From assembly GCA_029204225.1 (NCBI GenBank), contig CM055111.1, positions 27,067,540 through 27,131,539 of the forward strand: 64,000 bases of DNA. Reading direction: 5' to 3'. The notes below the pieces were generated by a model. That model was not told the DNA's origin. It was given only the letters and a program-made list of their open reading frames with translations, and did no database searches. Positions 36,301 through 48,185 of this stretch are shown piece after piece. The stretch comes from Diphasiastrum complanatum. Lineage: Eukaryota; Streptophyta; Lycopodiopsida; Lycopodiales; Lycopodiaceae. The translations under genes were made by a program, and so were the position numbers. Each line of letters starts with the position of its first letter. Positions within the stretch are counted from its first letter, which is position 1.

Positions 36301-38346
36301 AAATGTCAGAGTGTACCAGCTCTAGGAGTTCTTTTGTTTTGAAAGAGTCCTTGGTGAATGGTATACATGACATCTTGCCTTTGTTGCAGGCATTGCAGGA
36401 CTTCAAGCATGCTGCATATTTGATGTTGACACTAGTGAATGCTCCGCTCCAGCTAGCGTTGTATAGAGCAACTGTATTCATGTGATACAGCATCTTGTGC
36501 CATGTAATATCCATCAATTCGTTGATTTGGTGAGCTTGCTCTGAAGGTACTCAAATCTTGAGATAATACAAGTTCCCCTTTTGCTTTCCTATGGTGACAA
36601 ACTGAGTGGTTGCGGATTCAACCAATTCGTAGGTATCACCTTCAAAGGTGACTATAAGTCTCGCATCTACCATCTTAGCAACAGATAGTAGGTCCTTCTG
36701 AAGAGTAAAAACTTATAGAGTGTCATCGAGCCTTCTGTCTCTTCCTTTGGTGCTTAACCACAGTGCTCCAGTTCCACTGACTATGTGTCTAGAACCATCT
36801 CCCAAGATTATATATCTGAAAGCCTTCTGATTCTTGATCAGTGGTCATGTGTCTTGTTGCCACGAAGTGTGACATTGCACCTGAATCAAGAATTATCTCT
36901 TGTGTCACACAGACATCAGCACACAAGTAAGCTGTTGGGTTCTTTCCATTGTTGGCTCTGTGTTCAGCCATCTTGGAGGACTCTGATTCCTCCACGTAGA
37001 ATGAGCTATTGTCACTCTCTCGTCTGCTCTGAGCTTTCTTATTTCTAGGATTTTGGTTGCAGTCAATGGTTGCGTGACCCTTTTTGTGATAGTGGATGCA
37101 TTCTATCTTTGGATTGAGCTAGCACTTATCAACATTGTGACCTTCTCGTGTGCATCTCGTGCAGGTCTTCTTCTCACCATTCTACTATCTCGGCTTGTTT
37201 CTGCTCTTCCATTTGTCTTCTTTGGCTCCATCTAACTGTTCCCTTCGATCTTGTCTGTGGTCTGCTTTCCTCTTAGGCTTGAAATTCTTCCTCTGCTTCT
37301 CTTTGTTATTGTAGAGAGCTTGATCAGAGTTATCCTTGTCATCAAGTTGTTTACGGGCTTCCACCTCTTCTCTAATCTCGATTACAGCCTTCTCATGGGT
37401 CATCTATGGATCTTTAGCAAGTAGTGTTCAGGTCATTTGAAATGATCTTGGTAGAGCTCATAGTAGGTCTGTGAGCTGCAAGCTCTACCAAGATCTGGAA
37501 TTGTGAAACGAGAGGAACAGGTCATTTATTCTCCTGATGAAGGAGGTGAGATTTTTACCATCACATCTCAGATTGGTCAGTTGATCTTCAAGAAGCATAA
37601 TTTGGCTTCGTGATTTCGTTTCAAATCTGCTCATCAAAGTATCACACATTTCTCTTGCATTAGAGAGTGTGGCTAGATCAAGTGTCAAGTTGTCTTCACA
37701 TTAGTCATAAACAAAATTGATTCCAGTTTCTATCATTGACCTCTGTGAATCATCTGCCTTCTGCCCGTTGTGTTGTGCCTTCATGCTGCAGGCCTTCACT
37801 TTTGCAACAAGAATATTTTTGCGATTTTAAGAGCAGTGTCGCTTTTTCAAGGGTAAGTGTCTCTTTTCTAAGGGCAAGTTTTTTGTGAAAAACCCAACAG
37901 TAGTGCTAAAAGGGTTTTAAGGCATTTTGCAACAATCTCGCTTTTTTTCGAAAGGTGAAAAACGCGACAGTACGGCAGAAACCATTTCTAAGGGCAGTGT
38001 CCCTTTTGTAAGGAGGCGAAAAACACCACTGTAGGACAGAAACTCTTTTCTAAGGGTAGGTGTCGCTTTTTCTCGAAAGGCGAAAAAGTCGACTTTAGAG
38101 CAAAAACCAGTTCTAAGGCAGACATCGCTTTTCTAAGGGTGAGTGTCCCTTTTTCTAAGGGTCTAAACCTTTCTAAGACATTTTAGGGACAGTCATCTTT
38201 TTTGCAAAAATGCGAGAAATGCAACAGTGTCAGGAAAAGTTCTCCGAATTTGTGAAACATAGTTCAAAATGCAGAGTCGCTAAAAACAGCAAAGAAAAAA
38301 CTAAGAAAAAACGCTAGGCTTTGAAAGATAGAAACTAATAGTTTTT
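33345..38346 (-). mobile_element. Copia element C, same family as relic B, minus strand
   Basis: On the minus strand there is a partial 5' LTR (about 38346-37712), gag to RNase H (37711-34250) and a 3' LTR (about 34242-33345). The 5' LTR is cut in mid-sequence and joined directly to the middle of gag, so the rest of the LTR, the primer-binding site and the gag start are gone. Pol is full of stops and has a deletion in the RT thumb. It faces relic B (28255-31600) tail to tail. Confidence 0.8.
34250..37711 (-). pseudogene. Copia polyprotein relic of element C
   Basis: In minus-strand order: gag with SRFETKSRSQIMLLEDQL (37690-37395); two zinc-knuckle motifs, C-T-R-C-T-R-E-G-H-N-V-D-K-C and C-I-H-Y-H-K-K-G-H-A-T-I-D-C (about 37165-37040), the second with Tyr for Cys; protease I-I-L-D-S-G-A-M-S-H-F near 36885; pre-integrase W-H-K-M-L-Y-H-M ... 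C-N-A-C-N-K-G (36517-36340); integrase C-terminal T-P-Q-Y-N-S-L-T-E-R (36060); RT with VVYVDDTLIL near 35120; RNase H with S-C-E-A-E-Y near 34585. Relative to relic B, about 40 residues between D-C-P-Q-N and M-S-Q-F-N-I-N-P are deleted. Confidence 0.88.
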
Positions 38347-39172
38347 TTAACAGAATGAGAAACATATTAATAGTACAGATGAACAGTACAGTACTGTAAT
38401 TGGCCACAAAAGGTAGAAAGATAGTTTTCTTGCAAAATAGTAAGTCTGGGCAAGAATCTAGACTTTTTGGAGTAACAGAATCCGCAGTTGCAAACAGGCT
38501 GATTAAGCCGAATACAGTACCTGTGAATTCTGATAAAGAGTTTTATTATCAAATTACTGATTTTTTTTGGATTCTTTTGTAAAGGATGGAATTTGCAGAG
38601 GGTGTATTTCAAAGTTTCAGACTGTCGGCGATGTCATGGTATGGTCAGCGAATTTTGAGACGAAAGTTTTGTTGATAGACAAGTTTAATAGTGGAAAACA
38701 GACTAAATCTCAGAGATAGAATTCACAGAACTGCTAGAGGACTGATCTTTGACATATCTATCCTCAATAGGACTGGCGAATTCTAAGATGAAGATTTGCT
38801 TGGAAAACAGAGGGTTTTGACAATAATACATGTGGAAATCTGAACAGGGTCAAAATTTGCAGAGGTGATAGGTTGAAAGATAATGTTCTGTTATGGCTGT
38901 TTGAAAATTTGTCAAAATCTATCTTGGATATTTTTGTGTTTCTAGTTTGTGAGAAAATATCACATGTGTGGAGCATGTTCCCAAATGTAGAAAAAGTAAA
39001 AATATTTTAGTCATGTTGACTTTAGGAGTATCATAAAGATTTTGTATCAAGCATCTTAGTGTAGGGCCAAAATTGGCATAGAGTTCAAAATGGTCAAATC
39101 CACATGTAAAGCCTCAATTTGGCCAAAAGTAGATTGTGATGCAAACTCAAGGTAGTTAGGTTTGTGACACAT
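38347..39172. other. No gene recognised
   Basis: AT-rich sequence between two LTR elements, with only short motif-free ORFs. Confidence 0.4.
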
Positions 39173-41506
39173 GGGGCGCTAGCATGCCAAGGCGAGAGCC
39201 ATGACAACACTCCAGCAAGGGAGGCTGAGACTTGGTTGGAGCTTGCCCTGAGTCGCAACTCGCACTCCCCTATAGTATTGGTGTGATACGGCACCCCCCC
39301 CTCATACCAAGCACTCTACCCAAGCTGGTAAAGCACGTTCTTCTCTCTCTAGGATTTTCTCTTTCTAGAAAGTCATTTTCTCTCTCTAGATTTTATTGAT
39401 CCCCAGGCTTCCAATAATCATGCCTAGATCGTGTGAGGTGATTGCACATCGATTTGAGCTCTCTGGACTCTGCTAGAACTGATCAAAAATTTTTAGCCAT
39501 AGGAACTTGGTGCCGGCTGGATTCTGGTCACAGTGGCGCCGGGAGCAGCAGGGGCGCTGCTGGCGCCGGGGACATAGCTGGCGCCAGTGGCGCCGGAAGT
39601 AAAGCTTGTAAAGGTAGCTTTACAACATCCACCCCACCTTTATAAAATCTGATGTCCTCATCAGATGTCAGATTAAAGTAAAGGTGTCTCCAAATTAAAA
39701 TAACTATACATTTAAGCTACTTGGCACAGTACTCAATTTACTGGCCACTTTTTATTAACATTGAAGCTGGCACACCACAAGTCGGAGGCTCAGCTCTTAA
39801 AACTGAAAATGGTGACAAAGGCCTTTCTTTGAAATGTTCGCCCCTGTCGCTTCTGACTTTTGACTTTGGAACTCCTTTGAGCTCCTGATTTGTCCTTGAT
39901 GCACTTTGTGTTGAGCTCCTTGAGCTCCAGATTTGATCAGTTCCGCACAAGTATCAAGGCTCCCTAAGCCAAAGGATTTATCGTTTGATTGCCCACTTTG
40001 TGGTCCACTCCGTGCCTTGTTGCTTCTGCACCTTGGTTTCTCTCCTTGTCCCAGCCTGATCTTGATACTTTTCTATCTTGGCTCTTTAAGGTAGGCAAAG
40101 ATTGAGTACTCCACAATGCACCTCTCACTTAGCTTGAAGTAGCTCTTTGAATCAGCCCAAATGTAACCATTGACCTCGTGGAAAGCCAAAGGGTCGCACC
40201 AGTTTGATCCGCATCTGAACTATCTCTTCGCGTTTGTTTGAAGCACCATGTCCGTCGCGCAAAACTTGACTTTCACAATTCCATCACTGGTCAATTGCCT
40301 CACAATCAAAACAAGAAGTGTACATCGAGCTTGGCTTCAAGTAGCTCTCTTTGAATCAGACACATGCACCCAGAGTTTGCAGTAGTCCGATCTCAACGCG
40401 AACTGTCCCTTAGCGTCCGTTCGAAATACCAAGTCTCTCATGCAAGACTCAACTTTCACAGTTCCTTCATTGATCAGCTATCTTACATGTAACACAAACC
40501 AATGTACTCATATGTTTCCTCATCATTGTTGGTCCAGAGAAAGCCTATAACAAGTTTTCCTTTCCACAACAAAAACCTGTCAACTTATTAGGTCCAAAGT
40601 TCACCAGTCTCCTCGTGTGAGTATGGCTAGGTCACCTTGAATTTGCCCCCGTTTTGATCAACTTTCATTCAAAATTTTTCCCAAGAGAGAGGTGTGTGTG
40701 ATAGTTCCCCTCCACTTATAAAATCAGTTGATCAAACTTAGAGTAGAGTTCTTCGAACAAAAAGCCTTTCCAACACTTTGCTTCCCATCTGCTAGGATTA
40801 TGGCTCGATCCAACTTGTTGCCAATGTCTGAAGAGGATCCTAGTCTTTTCCCTTTGAGGAAAAACCCAACTGATACTGGATATCATCCATATTGGATACA
40901 AGTAAGACACTCAGGCAGGTTTACTAACATGTAACAAAGACAAGGTCCCCCTTTGAGATGGTCCTGCCAATGGACCTTTGCCTGGCCGCGCCCATACAAA
41001 TCGATCACAGAATCAGCCCACATAGGACACCCCTCCAACTATCCGTGCTTTCACCGTTAAGCCGCACATTCCCTCAGTCACGCCCCACCACTTTTTGGTC
41101 GATAGCCCTTATAGCTAAACGATCGGCAGCTATCCCGCACCGGCAGCTAACCACCCGTGCTTTACACCCAAATTCGAGCAACATCTCTATATCAATGGTT
41201 AACCCGTACAGTTCGAATATGTCACCCCGCACCCCACAAGGCACAAATCGTGCTTTCACCTACCTAGGCAGCACTTTGCCTCATCTGTCCTACATGCAGA
41301 CGGCGCCATGCCCAAACCGCCGGAACTGACCATGCTTACACCTCGAGGGCAGCACTTTGACTCATCAAGTCCCCCGTTCTGCCGACCACCCCAATCGTGG
41401 ACGTACCTGTGCTTACACTGTGGACAGCACCTTGCACAACAGTTGTCTTGATGAACCCCAAACCGTGGCCATTTCCGTGAGATCCGCATAGTTGACCGGC
41501 CAGTCG

Positions 41507-41518
41507 GCTCTGATACCA
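41507..41518 (-). other. Primer-binding site of non-autonomous LTR element
   Basis: Plus strand GCTCTGATACCA, exact reverse complement of TGGTATCAGAGC, 2 bp from the LTR end at 41521. It shows that minus is the coding sense of this family and that 41521-42731 is the 5' LTR. Confidence 0.9.
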
Positions 41519-41520
41519 CA

Positions 41521-42731
41521 TGTAGCACAGGCATCCCAAAGGGAGCCGGAAACCACGACTTAGCTTTCCAGCCTTCAATTCTTGCCATCCAAACCCACTT
41601 GACATACAAGCAGCCAACTCGCCAACAACGATCAGACTTAACCAACTTGAAGTTCCGAAAACCAACATTGAGATCCAACCTGGTGCCATGCCAGATCGGG
41701 GGTCCCGATGTGGGGGACTTCCCTCCAAGCAAGCCGCCCGACATACATCAAACTTAACCAACTCGAAGCTTCGTTACAAACGAGTAACATCCATTCCAAG
41801 CAAGCGGTCTGACTTACATCCGACTTAACCAACTGAAAGCTTCGTCACGAGCGCTGGAAGCCAACCTGGCGCCACGCCAGACTGGACAGCCATAAACAGG
41901 TAACTTCCACCCAAGAAAGCCATCCAACTCAGCCGATAGGTTAGAGCCCGTTCCCCAAGAGCTTAACCCATTCACGTTCATGCAAGGAACACTCAGAACC
42001 ACAAGTCGCGACAGATATGGAGACAACTAGTTTCTGGACCAAATGGTCCCGACAGCATACCGCTGGCGCCACGGACCGAATGGTCCCGACGGCATACCGC
42101 TGGCGTCCCGGGTACGACCCTCAGCTATGTGCCAACTTAAAAATTTGGAAGCGGCCTTACAACTGGCGCTTTTACCGAACACTGAAACCCAGAAGGTAAT
42201 CAGAGTCAGTTTGAGAAAAATCCCACTTTATTGATAAATCTTAGAAGGTTACATTTCAAGTGTGTGACCGACCCTAGTCTCCGGGGCGCTAGCATGCCAA
42301 GGCGAGAGCCATGACAACATTCCAGCAAGGGAGGCTGAGACTTGGTTGGAGCTCGCCCTAAGTCGCAACCCGCACTCCCCTATAGTATTGGTGTGATTCG
42401 GCACCCCCCCCTCATACCAAGCACTCTACCCAAGCTGGTAAAGCACATTTTTCTCTCTCTAGGATTTTCTCTTTCTAGAAAGTCATTTTCTCTCTCTAGA
42501 TTTTATTGATCCCCAGGCTTCCTTTAATCATCATGCCTAGATCGTGTGAGGTGATTGCACATCGATTTGAGTTCTCTGGACTCCGCTAGAACCGATCAAA
42601 GATTTTCAGCCATAGGAACTTGGCGCCGGCTGGATTTTGGTCACAGTGATGCTGGGAGCGACGCCGGCGCCGGGGACATAGCTGGCGCCAGTGGTGCCGA
42701 AAGTAAAGCTTGTAAAGATAGCTTTACAACA
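41521..42731 (-). repeat. 5' LTR of non-autonomous element
   Basis: The start of the LTR on the minus strand (right end) carries several copies of the palindrome GGCGCC or close variants within about 130 bp. The rest aligns with 8311-9547. Confidence 0.8.
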
Positions 42732-43290
42732 GCATCCTAATGCTACCTTTGATGCACAAGAACTTGAACAAGCATTCAAAGAACAAAAGAAACTTTAAGT
42801 AAGGTACTGTTGGCAGCCAAAAATAATATCATACAGGGCATACTACAGCAGCCTACCACTTTTGGAAAGCTCCTAAGATCATACACAATAGCTTGAAGAA
42901 AATACACAAAGCAATGCTCACAATGGAGGAAGAAACAATGACAATGATCTATTGATCTCAATGAATCATACAATAGGTTTCTCCAACCTATTCTCCACAA
43001 ATTTCAGCCTAATATAGGTGAGAGAGATGACTCTCTCTCCTCTCTCTAGAACTTAGGACCCAATTTTAAGACACCAGTAGCCTAAAATAGCCAATTTTGG
43101 CCTATATGTCCCAATAACATGATTTTGGTATCATTTCGAATGTCTAGAAGTTTGAGACTTCTTCAATATGAAACATATACTACAATAAAAGTATCTAGGC
43201 CTCTTCCACATGTGTGAAAGGTTAGATCCAAAACTATGTACCAAAAATACCAGATTTGGCCTAAAACTAGCTAAGAAATGTTGACAATTT
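42732..43290. other. No gene recognised
   Basis: AT-rich sequence with a purine/pyrimidine-rich spot near 43020-43050 (GAGAGAGATGACTCTCTCTC, hairpin-forming). Confidence 0.4.
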
Positions 43291-44640
43291 TCACACTCCC
43301 TCTTCAACTTTACTTGCTAGTTTTACAACACTACTTTGATCTAACTTAAGAATGGTTTCCATCTTAAGGATAGATCTCCTTTCAATGATCCTAATATGTA
43401 CAAAACAATAAACTTCATAATTGATATAGATAATAGTGTCCATATTGGATGTTTTCAAGATGAAACTAGTACATGAAGAATAACATAGAATGAGAATGGA
43501 ATGATTCCTCCATGTTTCCACCTTTGAAATCTCTGTAAAACAGTAGCAAACATGTAATAAATGAAAATGATGAATGTTTGCCTGCATGTCTTCTCCATAT
43601 TTCACTTCTTGTGACGTGTATGTGTTGAAATCCACCATGAATGAGTCTCCATTGCCTTCTTGCCATGAAGAACCATCAAGCCTTGGAATTTACTTTCTAA
43701 AAATAGCAAGGACACTATTTTTAGGCCTTATTGACATTAAGAAATGTATTTTTAAGTTGAAATTTCACTTTCGCCTCCAAATTGCCAATTTAGACAAATT
43801 AAACTAGTTGACATTTTTCACACTCCCTCTTCAACTAGTTTTACCACACAACTTTGATCCATCTTAAGAATGATATCCATCCTAAGAATATACCTCCTTC
43901 TATGGTGTTATAATAGCTTTCATAATTATATAGATATTAGTGTCCATATTGGAAGCTTCACTATTTCTTACATCAATTTTACATATCAAGATGAAAAACC
44001 AACATAGAATGTAAATAGAATCATAATGAATGAATACCTCCACGCTTTCACCTTTGATATCTCTGGAAAATAACAACAACCAAGCAATAAATGTGAGTGA
44101 TAACCATTTGCTTGCATGTATCCTCCATCTTTGTCCTTTCTTGATATGTCTCCACCATGAAAATCCATGAATGGGCCTCCATCTCCATCTTGCCACAAGA
44201 TATCACCATCACTTGATGATGAGTGATATGATGAGCCTCCCTTAGCTTCATTTCCATCAGCAAAACCAGCCAAGAATGCTAGTACAACTCCAACAACAAA
44301 ATGATGCAAAACAATGTAACTAGTATTACCATATCTTGACAATTTGCACACATTCACATGAAATTGCTCAAACATGAGATAGAACAAGTAAAGTAAACTT
44401 GAGCAACACTTTCTCTCTGCTCCCTTGACCTTACTTGACTTTTTAATAACCTGCAAAAATAGATCCAAAGTATCTTTGACATTTGACTTCCGTTTGATGC
44501 TCTTGACTAGCTCCAAATTCCCACTTTCTCTTTTGTGTCGTTGAAGCCCTTTGAGATCAACCTCTGGGAGGGAGATAAAGTAGTTACATTTTTTGGAAAT
44601 AGATATGTACATCCATTCGAGATTATTTGAACGACTAATA
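43291..44640 (-). other. Tandemly duplicated unit with an unknown 208-codon ORF
   Basis: Two diverged direct copies of a unit of several hundred bp lie at about 43335-43670 and 43860-44195. Both encode, on the minus strand, a similar peptide: Q-D-G-D-G-G-P-F-M-D-F-H-G-G ... Y-M-Q-A-N in the right copy and Q-E-G-N-G-D-S-F-M-V-D-F ... D-M-Q-A-N in the left. The right copy lies in a 208-codon ORF (44612-43986) with a hydrophobic stretch (F-V-V-G-V-V-L-A-F-L-A-G-F-A-D-G) before a Gly/Ser/Asp-rich tail, which resembles a signal peptide of a small secreted protein. No start near the hydrophobic stretch was found. I do not recognise the family. A gene remnant or non-coding repeat is possible. Confidence 0.35.
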
Positions 44641-44776
44641 TAATGGAAATTTTTTATTCACAAGATGAATTTTATTCTTCACTTGCTATGCCCATTTTGG
44701 ATTTCTCTGTAAATGCATCCAAAAAGTTGTCCATTTTTTATAGTTCTTTACTCAGTGGGTTTAGATCAAGAGCAAA

Positions 44777-45094
44777 TTGAACAAAGAAAGAAAGATCATA
44801 AGTGTGTTTCATGGTGTGTTTCCAATTGAATTACCTCATGGTTTACCACTTTCTAGCTTAATAGATCACAAGATTGAGCTAATTATAACTAGTCATCCTA
44901 TTTCTAGACAACTGTACCAGTTTTTTCATAATGAAAAGTTCAAGATTACTAATCAAATTGATGATTATCTTAATATGGGACATATAAGACCCAATAAATC
45001 ACCATGGGGTGCTCTTGTTCTTTTGAAAGCAAAGAAAGATGGAGGCTTTTGGATGTGTGTGGATTTTAAGGGGTTACATTTTTTTGCTCTATAG
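44777..45094 (+). pseudogene. Gypsy reverse transcriptase N-terminal fragment
   Basis: The frame shows V-F-P-I-E-L-P-H-G-L-P, I-D-H-K-I-E-L, Y-L-N-M-G-H-I-R-P-N-K-S-P-W-G-A and K-K-D-G-G-F-W-M-C-V-D-F. This is the classic start of Ty3/gypsy RT, ending at the first conserved block (R-M-C-V-D-Y-R). The catalytic YIDD region is missing; sequence changes to copia gag within about 50 bp. Confidence 0.85.
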
Positions 45095-45114
45095 AAAAGT
45101 ACACATATTTTTTA

Positions 45115-46190
45115 AAGATTAGTCTCTATCACTGATAAACTAGATGAAACCAACTATCATATGTGAAATTTTTAATTAAAAGTCATTTTGCTAGCTAAGG
45201 AGCTATGGAATAATGTAGAGGGTATTGAAACTAGGCCCTTAATAGATCTTCAAGTTCTTGCTAAGTGATAACAAAAGGATGAAAAGCGTTCTATCTTAAT
45301 GATCTTGAAAGTGCAAGATACACTAATTGGGCACCTTAAGTCAGCTCAAATTTCAAAAGAAACATGGAGCATTATATGCAAACTCTAAGAAATTAGAGAT
45401 GTGTCTTCTTATATATTTATGAAAATGAAGTTATTCACATTCAAAATACAAGAAATTAAATATTTTTACTCACATAAACAATTTCAAATATTTGTTTGAG
45501 CAAATCGTAGTTATTAGATCATCTATACAAGACACCAATGTTGTCACGACATTATTAGGTGCCATCTTAGCATCATCATTTAGAAATTGGGTGATGATAA
45601 TATCAACTTAGTGATAGATAACTCTTACAAGAGTGTATACCTTGCTACTCATGGAGCAATGGAAAGATCATGCAGTTCTTCTAATTCCAAATCTGGCTCT
45701 CAAGCTTTGTTTAGTAAGAAGGGCAAAAATGAAAAAAAGCAATTTGAGCACTAAAAACAAGTCAAGGTAGCATAAGCATATGAGTACCACAAAGCATTCA
45801 TGACAAAGAATGGAGCGGATCAAAATTGTCACTCATGGTATCTTCATTTTGGCACTACTCAACATATGGCAAGCCACATGGAATGGTTTTCACAACAAAG
45901 GAAATTTGTGCACTTAGAAGCTAATAACACTCACCACATCAATAGTGAAGGAACTGTAGAGAATTCCAAAATGGTGTAGTCACATATATTTCCAACATAC
46001 TACATGTACCAAATCTGCAAAAAAACTTGCTTTCAGTCGAATTGCAGATTTAGAAAGAGTTTGATGCAAATTGTTGCATAATTCTTGATAAAAAGAGAAA
46101 GATTCTTGCACTCAAAAAGATGCAAGGATATCTTTATAGACTTAGCCATTGTTTGCAAGCTTTGAACACCATAATCACCATCAATAAGGA
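45115..46190 (+). pseudogene. Copia gag-protease relic
   Basis: Broken + frames give D-K-L-D-E-T-N-Y-H-M ... L-A-K-E-L-W-N-N-V-E-G-I-E (gag N-terminus, 45135-45230), Q-I-S-K-E-T-W-S-I-I-C-K-L, and later a protease-like W-Y-L-H-F-G-T-T-Q-H-M-A-S-H near 45840, where the catalytic D-S-G has become H-F-G. Stops are frequent. Gag begins directly behind the gypsy RT fragment, without a primer-binding site. Confidence 0.7.
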
Positions 46191-47077
46191 CCTACCTTGG
46201 CACAGTTCCTAACATTATGAGTCCTATCATGATTAGTTCTAAAGAACGATTCTACGTTTCTACGTCACATGTCCTAACATAATTAGCCATAAGAGAACTT
46301 AAGACATTCTACAAGATCCAACAAATTTATGCTATGAGCCCTACCACAATTAGCCATAAGGGAAGGTAATAAAGGAGCTTACACGACAAAAGAATGTGAA
46401 GATAATTACAAAACACACTCCTCTCTCAACAAATTTTTCCAAGTTATTCTTGTACACTTGTAAACTATTGTAGTTTAGAATCTTATAAATACAACATGCA
46501 TGTTGCAGAGATTAGTGATCCATAAGTGAGTACTTGAGTAAAAAATGATCTTTTATGCACCTTGTCTTGGTAAATTCAATAAGTGATTACTATTCCAAAA
46601 ATATGTAGTGTTCTAACTTTTATTTTAGTTCTTTATTTTTGCACATATAGATTATTTTGGTTACATATTGTTACTATTGTTTTGATTTTTTATGTAAGTG
46701 GGTAAAGGAATTTACTAACTAAGTTATTTTACTTCGATGTGCAGTACCTACATACACTTTGGCAGTCTAAGACACCTCTTTTGTCTAGGTGTTGCTAATC
46801 TAGTCAAAACATTTAATTTGCAGATTATTTGTAAAATCAATCAAATCAGTGTATTTAATCTTTTATTACGATATTAGAACAAGGATTTTCACTATTATTC
46901 TATCACAATATATATTTTTCTAGTATTAAGTGTACATAAATTGCAACACTATTGTCAATCTAGTAAATCTAGACCGATGAAGTCCATTTATTATGTATCT
47001 CTCATTTTTTATGTAAAATTGGAGAGAAAGAATCACACTACATTGTCTACATTTGCTTGTATTTCTCTCTCTACAAT

Positions 47078-47080
<3 letters not shown>
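46191..47080. other. AT-rich stretch, no gene recognised
   Basis: A short imperfect repeat of the type CCTAACAT(A/T)AT(T/G)AG...CATAAG recurs between 46205 and 46370. Nothing else stands out. Confidence 0.4.

Positions 47081-47152
<72 letters not shown>
47081..47152 (+). repeat. Microsatellite (CT)36
   Basis: An uninterrupted run of CT dinucleotides, followed by TAGATTGC. Confidence 0.95.
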
Positions 47153-47153
<1 letters not shown>

Positions 47154-47450
47154 GATTGCTTGTTTGATCTTCATAGAGAGCTTGCATTATTAGATCATCT
47201 CAACCAAAGTGAACTAGTTCAAGTAATCCTTTAAAGGTTAAAGGTCATTGGATCTTGAAAATCTTAGGCTTTTTTGAATGTTTGAAATGTTCACATGCAT
47301 TATGTATTATGCACCATCTCATTTTCAATTTTTTTTGTGAATATTGCACTTTAAGGATCTCGGAGCTATAAAGCTTGGATTTGGAGTTTGGAGCTTGGTG
47401 TTGAATGATGCTCTTCATGAGGCTAGATTTTGCTTTGTAAGAGATTGTTA

Positions 47451-47453
<3 letters not shown>

Positions 47454-47542
<89 letters not shown>

Positions 47543-47567
47543 TCAATGCTTTGTAAGAGTGCAATTT

Positions 47568-47628
<61 letters not shown>
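47454..47628 (+). repeat. Compound microsatellite cluster GT, GA, TTG, GT
   Basis: A (GT)n tract at 47454-47490 passes into (GA)n to 47538; after 30 bp of unique sequence comes (TTG)n at about 47568-47597, passing into (GT)n to 47628. The words GCTTTGTAAGAG precede both halves, suggesting the pair arose by local duplication. Confidence 0.9.
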
Positions 47629-47629
<1 letters not shown>

Positions 47630-47739
47630 ATCAATTCCTAAAGTAGAAGATCTATGTGAGAGAGTTATGGAGGCATAGATAGAGATATGGAAACTCAAAG
47701 AGAGAGATTTCTGAATTGATATGTAAAACATTAATGTGA

Positions 47740-48185
47740 TGCACAATATTAATCAAATAAATATTATCTATGTGCATTCACAGCATCATTTCATATATGG
47801 CATTGGATTGCAAAAGGCAATATCATGTAGTCAAGTTGGACAATGAAATTTATACAAAAGTCGATGTCTTAAATCATAAGGGTATGTGTGCACAAGAGGC
47901 TTTGCTACATCGCTAAGAACTTTGTTGCAAGAATGCGGTCCTTTAGATGCAACTTTATATGCAAGTCGTAAATCACAAAAAATATATGGCCCTTTTTCTT
48001 TTGTTTTGTATGCATGCCCACACTTTAGATACACCTTTATATGCAAGTCATAGATTGCAAAATTTGTGTCTCCCTCTCTTTTTCTTGCATGCTTCCCTTG
48101 GCTCTCAACATGCATGACGCAACAACAATAATCAAATAAAGATTATTTATTTGCCTTCAAAAAATCATTTCATATGCAATTTTTT
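47740..48185 (+). repeat. Local direct repeats
   Basis: AATCAAATAAATATTATCTATGTG...ATCATTTCATAT near 47752 recurs in altered form near 48131, and a TTTATATGCAAGTC segment occurs twice between (about 47950 and 48030). No coding potential was recognised. Confidence 0.5.

Larger units (their letters stand above)
39173..42731 (-). mobile_element. Non-autonomous LTR retrotransposon, second copy (3' LTR truncated)
   Basis: On the minus strand: a complete 5' LTR (42731-41521, 1211 bp, TGTTGTAAAGC...GTGCTACA), a primer-binding site (41518-41507), a 1.9-kb interior (41506-39628) without recognisable gag or pol, a purine tract (AAAGGTGGGGTGGA), and a 3' LTR cut short at 39173. It is the same family as 8311-10692, and the two share long stretches of LTR and interior. 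With no coding capacity it fits a large retrotransposon derivative that relied on another element. The lost end of the 3' LTR explains why no target duplication is seen. Confidence 0.75.

Noticed and set aside
41256-42026. Several 60-160-codon ORFs (minus strand)
   Set aside because: They lie inside the 5' LTR and adjoining interior of the non-autonomous element, and frames are not shared with the copy at 8421-8966 over their full length.
47245-47641. ORFs with His-Thr, Ser-Leu or Cys-Val repeats
   Set aside because: Direct translations of GT, GA and TTG microsatellites.
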